Below are positions 37,120-45,589 of a DNA stretch of 64,000 nt, in pieces. Under the pieces are notes generated by a model that saw only the letters and a list, made by a program, of their open reading frames with translations, searched no databases and was not told where the DNA came from. Location: the NCBI RefSeq assembly GCF_032598905.1, contig NZ_CP122458.1, forward strand, positions 7,155,001 to 7,219,000. Reading direction: 5' to 3'. Every line of letters starts with the position of its first letter. Position 1 is the first letter of the stretch. The DNA is from Streptomyces sp. 11x1 (lineage in GTDB: Bacteria; Actinomycetota; Actinomycetes; Streptomycetales; Streptomycetaceae). The translations under genes and the position numbers were made by a program.

Positions 37120-37859
37120 CGTTCATCGACGAGCACCGGGACCGCTTCGGCGGGGTCGAGCCGATCTGCAGAACGCTCACCGCACACGACTGCCAGATCG
37201 CCCCTTCCACGTACTACGCCCATAAGAAACGCCTCGAAACTCCCTCAGCACGTTCCGTGCGCGACGAGGAGCTCAAGGAGAGGATCCACGAGGTCTACAC
37301 GTCCAACTACCGTGTCTACGGAGCCAGGAAGATCTGGCGCGAGCTGAACCGGCAGGGGCATGCGGTGGCCCGCTGCACCGTCGAGCGCCTGATGCGCGAG
37401 CTCGGTATCCAGGGCGCAGTGCGCGGCAAACGCGTCATCACCACGATCTCCGGCGGGCAGGCTGAGCGGGCTCCCGACCTTGTCGACCGCGACTTCGTCG
37501 CCGGCGCCCCGAACCGCTGCTGGGTAGCCGACTTCACGCACGTGAAGACCTTCGCCGGCGTCGTCTACGTCGCATTCGTCGTGGACACCTTCTCGCGCCG
37601 GATCGTGGGCTGGTCGGCCGCCACGGTGAAGGAGACGGTGTTCGTGCTGGACGCCCTGGAGATGGCGATCTGGCAGCGCGACCGGGACCAACGCCCTATC
37701 CAGCCAGGCGAGTTGATACATCATTCGGACGCCGGGTCGCAGTACACGAGCTTCCGCCTCGCCGAGCACCTGGACGCCGCCGGCATCGCCGCGAGTATCG
37801 GATCCGTCGGTGACGCGTACGACAACGCCCTGATGGAGTCCACGATCGGCCTGTTCAAA

Positions 37860-39641
37860 CAATGCCGCGGAGTTAAGCCGTCCCGCATCACGTCAAGTTG
37901 ATCAGTTTCAGTCAGCAGGGGCGAGCCATTCGGGGGCGATCCGGTATCTCCCTCGTCCTTCCCGGATCAGCATGGTCTGCTCGGCCCACTGGTTGATCTG
38001 CGTGCACAGACTGCGGTACTTCGCCCTCACCGTGATGCCGAGGGCCTTGCTGATCTCGACAGTGCGCCACGCTCGTCCTGGATCAGTGCGCAGGAGACGG
38101 AGGGTGCGCTCCCTGAAGCCCAGGTCATCGGGCTCGGTCTTGTCACGCCGGTGGACGGCAATGTGCATGGAAGTGATCAGCTGGCTCTTCCTGGGACGTT
38201 CCTGGGAGACCACGGTGTACTGCGAGATCGGGCATTTTACGAGCCGGGCGCTGGTGCGTGCCCGACGCGGCGGCAGCAGAGCATCGAGTACGGCCTGCGC
38301 GATGCCGCCGTTTCCGTCGGCGGGTTCGAGAACCGCCCGCGCGGTGATCACCTGTTCTGCCGCCGCGCGGAGGGCAACGGTGAAGCTGGCGCGGTCTGGG
38401 TCTGTGCCCGGCCGGAACTCGACGGCGTCCACCATGGCACGACGAAGGCTCTGGTAGACGACCAGCAGAGCCCACAGCTCCTGCTGCAAGCCCACCGGGT
38501 CGCCCGAGCGCAGAACCCGGCCGGCAAACAGCGTGTCCTTGAGCGCAAGGAAGGACAGTTCGATCTCCCATCGCTCGTGGTAGAGCGCGACCAGCCGGTC
38601 GGCCGGATCGGTCCGGTGGTCCAGGAGCGTCGTCGCCAGGCGGTATCGGTCCGTGGCGCGGCTCCCGTCGGCGCAGTTCGCCGTCACCTCGGCCTCGATG
38701 ATCCGGAAGGTGCGGCCGCGCAGTCGGGTCAGGTAGGAACCGTCCGGCAGTACGGAGATCACAGCCGGACGACGGCGGTAGGTGAGCCGTGCCAGGAGCT
38801 GGGCGCCGGTGTCGGCGGCCTCGTTCAGGAACTCGTCGCCGGAGAAGTTCCGGTCGGTGAGCAACAGCATGCTTGCGTCCAGCAGTGGCAGCAGACGTCT
38901 GGCGTATCCGGGTTCACCCGTGCTCGTCGGCCCGAACACGGCCCCAAGTAGACCGCGGGTGCCGGTCTCGCACAGAGCCATCAGTCGGACGTGCGGGTAC
39001 CCCTCCACACCTCGGTGGCGGCGGGTCTTTCCCAGCACCCCACGGACCCGGACGGTGTCGGAAGCCTGCAGCGAGCTGCATCCGTCGAAGGCGACCGTGC
39101 GCCATCGCCGGTAACTCACTCCGGGCATCGAAGGGCGGGCGAGCGGGCCGGCCACCGTCTCGAACAGCTCCTGGAACGGAGCCGTCCCCAGACGGCGGCG
39201 TACCTCGCGAAGTGCCTTCTCCGAAGGGACCTTCGAGGCCAGGGTACGCACCCCGGCAGTCAGGCTGCTCCAGACGCGCAGGTATCCGGCTTCCGGGAAG
39301 AGGCACATCGCCAGGACGAAGTACACCCCCACGCGGGAGGGGATGAGGCGCAACCTGCGCTGCACCGCCCTGGTGTGTTCCAGCACGTCGTCGATCAGTT
39401 CGAAGGGAAGAAGCTGCGTGAGCTCCCCCAGATGTCCGGGCGCGAAGAGGCCCGAGGCGACGGTGATGCTGCGAGTCACCGTCGTGGTGGCAGACTGGTC
39501 GGGCAACGGGACCTCCGCTCGGAGTAGTGAAGACCTTGGTCGGCTTCACCTCTGTAGCAGAAGTCCCGTTCTTCATGGTCGCCTTGGACCGGAAGCTGAT
39601 CAACTTGACGTGATGCGGGACGGCTTAACTCCGCGGCATTG
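37860..39641 (-). mobile_element. IS4-family element (1782 bp) with 46-bp inverted repeats and 10-bp target duplication
   Basis: Perfect 46-bp inverted repeats start CAATGCCGCGGAGTTAAGCC (37860-37905 and 39596-39641). The 10-bp target CCTGTTCAAA is duplicated at 37850-37859 and 39642-39651. The single gene is intact, and this insertion is the most recent event in the stack. Confidence 0.95.
37908..39506 (-). CDS. IS4-family transposase
   Basis: The 532-residue protein has an IS4 N-terminal domain (FELIDDVLEHTRAVQRRLRL, RVGVYFVLAMCLFPEAGY), catalytic VAFDGCSSLQ, LLLTDRNFSG and the Y-(2)-R-(3)-E-(6)-K-type box at LYHERWEIELSFLALKD. The C-terminal end carries a winged-helix-like tail (RTVEISKALGITVRAKYRS). 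It fills the element and is intact. Confidence 0.93.
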   Translation of the reverse strand: MPDQSATTTVTRSITVASGLFAPGHLGELTQLLPFELIDDVLEHTRAVQRRLRLIPSRVGVYFVLAMCLFPEAGYLRVWSSLTAGVRTLASKVPSEKALREVRRRLGTAPFQELFETVAGPLARPSMPGVSYRRWRTVAFDGCSSLQASDTVRVRGVLGKTRRHRGVEGYPHVRLMALCETGTRGLLGAVFGPTSTGEPGYARRLLPLLDASMLLLTDRNFSGDEFLNEAADTGAQLLARLTYRRRPAVISVLPDGSYLTRLRGRTFRIIEAEVTANCADGSRATDRYRLATTLLDHRTDPADRLVALYHERWEIELSFLALKDTLFAGRVLRSGDPVGLQQELWALLVVYQSLRRAMVDAVEFRPGTDPDRASFTVALRAAAEQVITARAVLEPADGNGGIAQAVLDALLPPRRARTSARLVKCPISQYTVVSQERPRKSQLITSMHIAVHRRDKTEPDDLGFRERTLRLLRTDPGRAWRTVEISKALGITVRAKYRSLCTQINQWAEQTMLIREGRGRYRIAPEWLAPAD

Positions 39642-40073
39642 CCTGTTCAAAACCGAGTTGATCAAGCCTCAGCGGCCCTGGAAGACGCTCTCCCAGGTCG
39701 AGTTGGCCACCGCCGAGTGGATCGACTGGTACAACCACCGCCGACTCCACGGTGAGATAGGCCATATCCCACCCGTCGAATACGAAGCCAACTACTACAC
39801 CGAACTGAAGAAACCCCAGGTCATCACCACGATCTGAGATCTCCACCGAACCCGGGGCGGTTCAGCGATGCGCCTGCTCGCGGCTGGCGTCGACAGCACC
39901 GTCATCGCCCTCTGGCTGGGCCACGAGAGCGTCGCCACCACCCAGATTTACATAAACCCTCGGGAATTGCATCAGGCGGGCGAGAAGCCGCAGGTCGCGT
40001 GGTCACGGCGGGAGACGGAAGGACTCCGTACCCTGTACGAACTGGCAGCCTGAACAGGTGTGTTGCCGAGATG

Positions 40074-40110
40074 ATCCCTTCTGATGCATGATCTGCTCTC
40101 CAGAAGGGAT
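40074..40110 (+). promoter_or_regulatory. Inverted repeat that can mask the recombinase ribosome-binding site
   Basis: Arms ATCCCTTCTG (40074-40083) and CAGAAGGGAT (40101-40110) pair perfectly. The right arm contains GAAGGG, 10 nt before the proposed GTG start, so the folded mRNA would hide the ribosome-binding site. It could equally be a DNA operator for the HTH protein. Confidence 0.55.
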
Positions 40111-40118
40111 GGTCTGGA

Positions 40119-41222
40119 GTGGTGCATCAGCGCATGGCGGCCCTGGCGGGGTCGGCTCATCTGGAGCTTGTCTCCGGCGTGGTCCAGTTGCGTCCGGAGG
40201 ACGCGATGTTCGACGCGATGCTGAGGGGCTGGCGGGCTCAGCAGAAGTCGCGAGGGCTGAAGGACGAGACGATCGACCCGAGGGAACGGCTGATCCGCCG
40301 GTTTCTGGAGTTCGCGAACGAGTACCCGTGGCAGTGGACGCCGGCCCACCTGGACGAGTGGTCGGCATCTCTGACGAGCGAGAAGCATCTGGCGCCGTCC
40401 ACGATCCGCAGCTACCAGGGTGACGTCCGCCTGTTCAGCGAGTTTCTCATCGACGCCCGATACGGCTGGGGTCCGGCATGTGAAGAAGCATTCGGCACTT
40501 ATCCGGTGGCGATCTGTCACGAGTGGAATACCCTCCCTCACCTGCAGGATTACGAGGGCGAGCCGGAGGCACGGCCGTTCACAAGGGAAGAGCTGCAGCG
40601 GTTCCTCGACTATGCCGACGACCAGGTCGCACGCGCCGTGAAGGCCAAGCGCAAGGGTGCTCTCGCCGCCTACCGGGATGCCACCCTCTTCAAGGTCATC
40701 TACGGGTGGGGGCTTCGCCGGACCGAGACTTCCAAGCTCGATGTGGTCGACTTCGGACGCAATCCGCAGGCCCGGCAGTTCGGCCGGTACGGCACGCTCA
40801 ACGTCCGCTACGGCAAGGCGAAGAAGGGCCAGCCGCCGCGGCGGCGGAACGTGCTGTCGGTGATGGACTGGGCCGTCGAGGCGGTCGCCGACTATGTCGA
40901 GAACGTCCGGCCGCGATTCGGATTCCCTGATCACCCGGCTCTGTGGATCACCGAGCGCGGGGGCCGTCTCCAGCCCGGCTCCATCAACGACCGGTTCGAG
41001 GCATACCGGGACGCCCTAAAGATCCCAAAAGATCTAACTCCCCACTCAATCCGGCATTCTTACGTCACGCATCTGACCGAGGACGGAGTCGACCGCCGGT
41101 TCATCCAGCAGCAGGTCGGCCATGAGTGCGACAGCTCCCTGGCCATCTACACGCACGTCAGCGACGACTTCATGAACACTTCCCTGCACAAGGCACTGGC
41201 TCCGGCGTTCGCCGGGGCCTGA
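40119..41222 (+). CDS. Tyrosine recombinase (integrase) of the four-gene element
   Basis: The 367-residue protein has an N-terminal SAM-like core-binding domain (LDEWSASLTSEKHLAPSTIR, SYQGDVRLFSEFLIDARYGW). The catalytic domain has arginine in YGWGLRRTETSKLD, H-x-x-R in TPHSIRHSYVTHL, histidine in QQQVGHECDS and nucleophile tyrosine in AIYTHVSDDFM. All catalytic residues are present. The start is probably GTG 40119; ATG 40134 is possible. A GGAGG site for the next gene lies at the stop. Confidence 0.92.
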   Translation: MVHQRMAALAGSAHLELVSGVVQLRPEDAMFDAMLRGWRAQQKSRGLKDETIDPRERLIRRFLEFANEYPWQWTPAHLDEWSASLTSEKHLAPSTIRSYQGDVRLFSEFLIDARYGWGPACEEAFGTYPVAICHEWNTLPHLQDYEGEPEARPFTREELQRFLDYADDQVARAVKAKRKGALAAYRDATLFKVIYGWGLRRTETSKLDVVDFGRNPQARQFGRYGTLNVRYGKAKKGQPPRRRNVLSVMDWAVEAVADYVENVRPRFGFPDHPALWITERGGRLQPGSINDRFEAYRDALKIPKDLTPHSIRHSYVTHLTEDGVDRRFIQQQVGHECDSSLAIYTHVSDDFMNTSLHKALAPAFAGA

Positions 41223-41239
41223 CAGGAGGGATCCCGGCG

Positions 41240-41590
41240 ATGGCCGCCAAGCTCGATTACCACTGGCACCTGCGCAAAGTCATGGCGGACCGCGGGATGT
41301 TCTCTACCACCGACCTCATCCCTCCGCTCGCCGAACGCGCTATCAGCCTGTCGTCGAGCCAGGTCTACCGGCTCGTCGTCGAGCGACCGGAGCGACTGAG
41401 CCTGAAGATCCTCATGGCCCTGCTCGACATCCTCGACTGCACCATGGACGACCTCATCGAGCCCATCGCGGCGGCGGGCGCCGTGAAGAAGCCGAAGAAG
41501 GCAGCCTCCGGCGGCTCGGCACCCAATACGGAGGGACTTGGCGGGCTGCGGCCAAAGCGGGCCCGGATCAGGGGCGTTGACCGGTCATGA
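41240..41590 (+). CDS. Small XRE (Cro/C1)-type HTH protein
   Basis: The 116-residue protein has the HTH in its first two thirds (HWHLRKVMADRGMFSTTDLI, SSSQVYRLVVERPERLSLKI, LMALLDILDCTMDDLIEPI) and a basic tail. It begins 17 bp after the recombinase with AGGAGGG and overlaps the next gene by 4 bp. It may be the regulator or an accessory end-binding factor. Confidence 0.88.
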   Translation: MAAKLDYHWHLRKVMADRGMFSTTDLIPPLAERAISLSSSQVYRLVVERPERLSLKILMALLDILDCTMDDLIEPIAAAGAVKKPKKAASGGSAPNTEGLGGLRPKRARIRGVDRS

Positions 41591-44016
41591 CCACAGCGGA
41601 CCAGCTCGATCGCGCCGTCACCGACCCGATCGGCCTGATCACCGACCTCGTCGCCGACGTCGAGAACGATCTCGACAGCGAGACCATCCGGACCGTGGTC
41701 ACCTCGGTCGCGGGCGGCCGCGCGAAGTCGCGGAACGTGGCCAAGAACCTGGCGATACGGCCTGCCGTCCTGACCGACGGCCGCTCTCCGGCGCCCCGGG
41801 CCGTCGGCGATCTGCTCATCGAGCTCCGCAAGGCCGGGGCATCGGCGATCGCACCGCCGGTCTGCGCCGAGTGCGGCAAGAAGCTGCGAACCCTGCACCG
41901 CAAGGGCCAGGACTGGTACTGCTCAGTCTGCGGTCAGGAGAGGGCCGAGTGCACCACCTGCGGCAACATCCGACGCGTCGGCTTCCGGGACCGCAAGGGC
42001 CTGCCCCGCTGCTCGATGTGTCCCGACCACGACGACCGTGATCCCGTCACCGTCGTCCACGAACTGATCACCACGATCGCCCCGGGCGCCGACCGTGACG
42101 CGGTCGCCGAGGCCCTCCGCCGGACGGCACCCCACCGTCCCCACTATCGCCAGCGAGTGGTCTGGGCCCTGGAGGACAACCCGCGCCTGCTGACCGGGGA
42201 GGGACATCTTGCACCGCAGCGCGCCATCCTGAAGTTCATTGACCTGCTGCACGAGGCTGGTGTCGCCGGGATCGTCCGGCCCGCCTGCCCTCGCTGCCGC
42301 CGGGTGGTCCACATCGACAAGCCGCTGGACGGGCAGCGGGTCTGCCGCAACTGCATCGCCAAGTCCCGCTTCGAAGAATGCGTACGCTGTGGTGCCCGGC
42401 GCGAGCCGGCCACCCGCGACGCCGAGGGGCGCCCGCTGTGTCCGAGCTGCCTGGTCAGGGACCCGGCGAACCTGGAGACCTGCATCGTCTGCGGCGAGTC
42501 ACGCATGGTCAACTCCCGCACCGCAAACGGGCCGATCTGTCCGAACTGCCGTCCCTTGCCCGAACTGCTCTGCTCGATCTGCGGCCGCACCGCACCCTGC
42601 ATGCTCTCGAAGCTCACCGGCCTGCCCCGCTGCGGCGGCTGTGACAGGCGCCAAGCTCACTGCACTGTCTGCGGACGAATGCGTGGCATTCACTCCGGCA
42701 CCGCCGACGCCCCCATCTGCGGCCCCTGCACCACACCGGACGCTGAACTCTGGCGTCCATGTCCGACCTGCAAACAAGCCGAGCGGCTGCACGCGCCGGG
42801 TCCGTGCCCTCGCTGCACACTCAAGCATCGGCTCCACGAGATCCTCAGCGACGGCACCGGCTCTATACCCCCGAAGCTGCAGCCCCTCCACGACGCCCTG
42901 GCCAGCGCTGAACGGGCCGGCACCGCGATGCGCTGGCTTTCCAAGGGCATTGTCTCCACGGTCCTGTCCGATCTCGGCTCCGGCCGCCGTCCCCTCACCC
43001 ACGAGGCCCTGGACGAACTGCCTGAAGACAAGGTCGTCGAACACATCCGCAGTGTTCTCGTCGCCACCGGCGTCCTACCCAGTCGGGACGAGCAAATGGT
43101 CCGTCTCGAACGGCACGTGAAGAACCTCGTCGCCTCCCATACGACGGCCGAGGGACGGAAAGTCCTGCACCGGTACGCGACGTGGCACCTCCTGCGCCGG
43201 CTTCGCCGTCGCAGCCGCGGAAAAGAGATCACGCACTATCAGCTCACGGTCGCGCGACAACATCTGCGGGCGGCCGTCTATCTCCTGAACTGGCTCGAGG
43301 ACCAGAACCTGACCCTTGCCGCCTGCCGACAGACCGACCTCGAACGCTGGATGACCAGCGACGACGTCCGCCTTCGCCAGGAGGCAGGCCACTTCGTGCG
43401 CTGGGCCCTCGCCCAGAAGATCGCCCGGGATCTCAGCTTCCCGGCCGAGCGATGGAACGGCCCCTCCCAGGCGATGGACAACGAAGCCCGCTGGGCCACC
43501 GCCCGACGCCTGCTGCACGACGACACCCTCAAGCCCGAAGACCGCCTCGCCGGCCTGCTGTTGCTCCTCTATGCCCAGTGGCCCGCGGCGATCTCCCGGC
43601 TCACCGTCGACCACATCGAGGAGACCGACGCAGCCGTCCGCATCCGCCTCGGCGCCGTCCCGGTCGAACTTCCGGCACCCGTTGCTGAACTCGCCCTCCA
43701 ACAAGTCGCGGTCCGCCACAGCCATGCCGTCCTCGCCCGAACAGACTCACCCTGGCTCTTCCCCGGAGGCCAGCCCGGCCGCCCGATCAGCGCCTGGGCC
43801 ATGGGCGAACGACTCCGCAAACTCGGCATCCGGCTGGCGGAAGCCCGCTCGACCGCACTCTTCCAGCTCGCCACCGAGCTGCCCGCCGCGGTCCTCGCCC
43901 GCACCCTCGGCATCGACATCACCGTCGCCGTCAAATGGCAGCGAGCCGCCGCCGGAGACTGGGCTGCCTACGCCGCTGATGTGAGCCAACGAACCAAGGA
44001 GCATCCGGCCCCATGA
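41587..44016 (+). CDS. 809-residue zinc-ribbon protein with recombinase-like C-terminus
   Basis: The N-terminal half carries seven or more CxxC pairs (CAECGK, CSVCGQ, CTTCGN, CPRCRR, CRNC, CVRCGA, CPSC, CIVCGE, CSICGR, CTVCGR), enough for several zinc ribbons. The second half resembles a tyrosine recombinase in secondary pattern (RLTVDHIEETDAAVRIRLGA, WLFPGGQPGRPISAW, RSTALFQLATELPAAVLART, LGIDITVAVKWQRAAAGDW) but lacks the H-x-x-R, H and Y residues. It is probably a DNA-binding partner of the catalytic recombinase, analogous to TnpB/TnpC roles. The enzymatic role is uncertain. Confidence 0.8.
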   Translation: MTTADQLDRAVTDPIGLITDLVADVENDLDSETIRTVVTSVAGGRAKSRNVAKNLAIRPAVLTDGRSPAPRAVGDLLIELRKAGASAIAPPVCAECGKKLRTLHRKGQDWYCSVCGQERAECTTCGNIRRVGFRDRKGLPRCSMCPDHDDRDPVTVVHELITTIAPGADRDAVAEALRRTAPHRPHYRQRVVWALEDNPRLLTGEGHLAPQRAILKFIDLLHEAGVAGIVRPACPRCRRVVHIDKPLDGQRVCRNCIAKSRFEECVRCGARREPATRDAEGRPLCPSCLVRDPANLETCIVCGESRMVNSRTANGPICPNCRPLPELLCSICGRTAPCMLSKLTGLPRCGGCDRRQAHCTVCGRMRGIHSGTADAPICGPCTTPDAELWRPCPTCKQAERLHAPGPCPRCTLKHRLHEILSDGTGSIPPKLQPLHDALASAERAGTAMRWLSKGIVSTVLSDLGSGRRPLTHEALDELPEDKVVEHIRSVLVATGVLPSRDEQMVRLERHVKNLVASHTTAEGRKVLHRYATWHLLRRLRRRSRGKEITHYQLTVARQHLRAAVYLLNWLEDQNLTLAACRQTDLERWMTSDDVRLRQEAGHFVRWALAQKIARDLSFPAERWNGPSQAMDNEARWATARRLLHDDTLKPEDRLAGLLLLLYAQWPAAISRLTVDHIEETDAAVRIRLGAVPVELPAPVAELALQQVAVRHSHAVLARTDSPWLFPGGQPGRPISAWAMGERLRKLGIRLAEARSTALFQLATELPAAVLARTLGIDITVAVKWQRAAAGDWAAYAADVSQRTKEHPAP

Positions 44017-44621
44017 TCCCGACCACTACCGACCAACCTGCGAACCGCAAGCAGCCCACGGCTACCGGACCGACCACGAGCCAGGAGATCTACCTCATCA
44101 CCGGAATCCCCGCGGCGGGCAAATCGACGATCGCCCAACTGCTGGCCGAGCGGCTCCCGAGGTCAGTGCACGTGCGCGGAGATCTGTTCCGGCGCATGGT
44201 GATCAACGGCCGAGCCGAGATGACTGCCGACCCGTCCGAGGAAGCAGTACGACAACTCCGGCTGCGTCATCAGCTGACCGCACAGACCATCGACAGCTAC
44301 TTCGAGACCGGCTTCACCGTGGTCGCCCAGGACGTCATCCTCGGAGAACACCTTGCCAGGATGATCGCGCAGATCCGCAGCCGCCCTCTCCACGTGATCG
44401 CCCTCACCCCACACCCGGACGCCATCGCCGCACGCGACACCGCCAGATCCAAGACCGCCTACGACGCGTGGACCATCGGCCCCCTCGATCACGCTCTGCG
44501 GCAGGAGACACCTCGCCGCGGACTCTGGATCGACACCTCCGAACAGACCCCCACCCAGACCGTCGACGAGATCCTCGCCAGAGCCCCGGGAGAGGCACGA
44601 ATCGAGCTCCGCAACACGTGA
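44013..44621 (+). CDS. P-loop kinase (zeta/CPT-like) of the four-gene element
   Basis: The 202-residue protein has Walker A LITGIPAAGKSTIAQLLAER, then HVRGDLFRRMVINGRAEMT, a helical lid region, VVAQDVILGEHLARMI and IALTPHPDAIAARDTARSKT. This resembles AAA_33/chloramphenicol phosphotransferase-like or zeta-toxin-like kinases. The substrate is unknown; options include a nucleotide, an antibiotic or UDP-GlcNAc. ATGA overlap with the preceding gene ties it to the recombinase operon. Confidence 0.8.
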   Translation: MIPTTTDQPANRKQPTATGPTTSQEIYLITGIPAAGKSTIAQLLAERLPRSVHVRGDLFRRMVINGRAEMTADPSEEAVRQLRLRHQLTAQTIDSYFETGFTVVAQDVILGEHLARMIAQIRSRPLHVIALTPHPDAIAARDTARSKTAYDAWTIGPLDHALRQETPRRGLWIDTSEQTPTQTVDEILARAPGEARIELRNT

Positions 44622-44780
44622 TCCGCCAGGCATTCGGACACTTCCAATACCCGACTCCACCGTTACACGCCGATCTTGCCCTCAAGGAACAGGCACGCGC
44701 CCGCACCGCGCCGCTGGACACCGCACCAGGACGCTACCGCCCATCCGACACCGTCATGGCATTCCTCGAAGCACTGTGAC

Positions 44781-44890
44781 TATGCCGACCTGCTGTCCGG
44801 GGACGCCGCTGCCAGCCCCGCCACCGGACAGCAGATCGGCATAACCCACAGGTCTGCATAAGATGCCTTATGCCGATGTCGGCATAAGGC
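44781..44890 (+). repeat. Cluster of inverted TATGCCGA motifs (two hairpins)
   Basis: Two structures follow each other. The first is a 20-bp arm pair starting TATGCCGACCTGCTG (44781-44800) with its complement at 44824-44843, one mismatch. The second is a perfect 12-bp arm palindrome GCCTTATGCCGA/TCGGCATAAGGC (44865-44890, 2-nt loop). TATGCCGA or its complement occurs four times in 110 bp, right after the recombinase stop. It may be a terminator plus binding sites or an IS end. Confidence 0.7.
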
Positions 44891-44892
44891 GT

Positions 44893-45453
44893 CGGCGGTG
44901 ACGGTAACCCCGGCCAGGTCGAAGGGCGCCAGTAGCACGGCGAAGCAGGTGATTTCGTTGGTCTTGTCGGGACCCGTAGCTGGGTGACGGTACGGCCGTC
45001 GCCGGTCATCGCGGCCAGCAGGTGGGCGGCAGGCGTGTTGTTGTGCCGGGAGCCGCGTGCGGCCTTGCCGTCGACGGCCACCGAGTCCGATCCCGCTGGA
45101 TCGGCTCCGGTCAGGTCGGCCAGGCCACCGGGGCAGACCAGGCTGATAACCCGCCGGATCGCGGCGGCACTCGGAGCGACGCGCACGCCCAACACCCCCA
45201 CCACCCGAGCGCCCAGGCGGGACAGAGTGTGCTGCGGAGCGTTCGCGGACCACTGGCCGATGGCCGCATACGAACGCGCGCCGGCGACCACCGCCGAGGC
45301 GGCAACCAGCAGGACCGCCACGAACGGGTGACGCACCCCTCGACGCCGACGCGGATCCGGCAGCACCCGCAGCCGCTCGACCAGCGACAATCCCGCCACG
45401 CCTTCCACAGCGGGCGACTTGATCAGGCAGACGGTGGCAGACTGGCGACACAT
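44893..45453 (-). pseudogene. ISAs1-family transposase, N-terminal part, frameshifted
   Basis: Reading from 45453: LSLVERLRVLPDPRRRRGVR, HPFVAVLLVAASAVVAGARS, IGQWSANAPQHTLSRLG, SVAVDGKAARGSRHNNTP and MTGDGRTVTQLRV, then a frameshift to TNEITCFAVLLAPFDLAGVT and VTADAL, where the gene ends. The catalytic C-terminal half is missing. The start is set by the match, and TCGAAGCTCCGGT (45453-45465) with its complement at 45500 may mark the element end. Confidence 0.83.
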
Positions 45454-45485
45454 CGAAGCTCCGGTGGTGCGAGGTGACTTAGGAA

Positions 45486-45586
45486 GGTCACCCCGTTCAA
45501 CCGGAGCTTCGATGCGTTCGTGACGGCTCGGCCCGTACTCCTCGCACCGCCGCGACCTGCGGACTCACACGATCACTGGGACTTTG
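45486..45586 (+). repeat. 101-bp direct repeat, copy 1
   Basis: The sequence starts GGTCACCCCGTTCAACCGGA and matches 48628-48728 with three mismatches. It lies directly outside the ISAs1 remnant. Confidence 0.85.
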
Positions 45587-45589
45587 CAG

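Larger units (their letters stand above)
37113..39837 (+). pseudogene. IS3-family OrfB transposase, split by IS4 insertion
   Basis: The first part (37113-37859) reads FIDEHRDRFGGVEPICRTL, RVYGARKIWRELNRQG, CWVADFTHVKTFAGVVYVAF, HHSDAGSQYTSFRLAEHL and ends LFK. The second (39652-39837) reads TELIKPQRPWKTLSQVELAT, WIDWYNHRRLHGEIG and a stop at 39837. Both halves are in frame once the IS4 element and one target copy are removed, giving 310 residues with D, D and E of the rve domain. Confidence 0.9.
36743..39864 (+). mobile_element. IS3-family element, interrupted by an IS4-family element
   Basis: Terminal repeats TGAACCGCCCCG at 36743 and its complement CGGGGCGGTTCA ending at 39864 enclose orfA and a split orfB. 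Without the inserted IS4 element the length is about 1.33 kb. No target duplication is seen, and the flanks belong to two different broken genes, so a rearrangement probably occurred at one end. Confidence 0.87.
39952..44662 (+). mobile_element. Candidate four-gene recombinase-driven transposon (~4.7 kb)
   Basis: The limits are set by where the interrupted recombinase gene stops and resumes. Near each end is an imperfect inverted motif: TCGGGAATTGCA on the left and, on the opposite strand of the right end, TCGGGTATTGGA. Inside are a tyrosine recombinase, XRE HTH protein, zinc-ribbon protein with degenerate recombinase fold and P-loop kinase, all rightward and mostly overlapping. There is no clear target duplication; TTAC occurs on both sides. 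The architecture recalls Tn554 (tnpA-tnpB-tnpC) but with different partners. Confidence 0.7.
39865..44779 (+). pseudogene. Tyrosine recombinase gene interrupted by the four-gene element
   Basis: The left piece (39865-39951) reads AMRLLAAGVDSTVIALWLGH and ESVATTQIY, the R/H-Y part of a tyrosine recombinase. The right piece (44663-44779) resumes LHADLALKEQARARTAPLDT and APGRYRPSDTVMAFLEAL before a stop, the standard C-terminus of the same family. Joined, they give TTQIY-LHADLALKEQ in frame. The 5' part of the gene is missing left of the IS3 right end. Everything between the two pieces is therefore inserted DNA. Confidence 0.83.

Noticed and set aside
39865..40053. Stand-alone 61-residue integrase gene
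   Set aside because: It is the tail of a broken recombinase continued by chance into element DNA; its true C-terminus is at 44663-44779.
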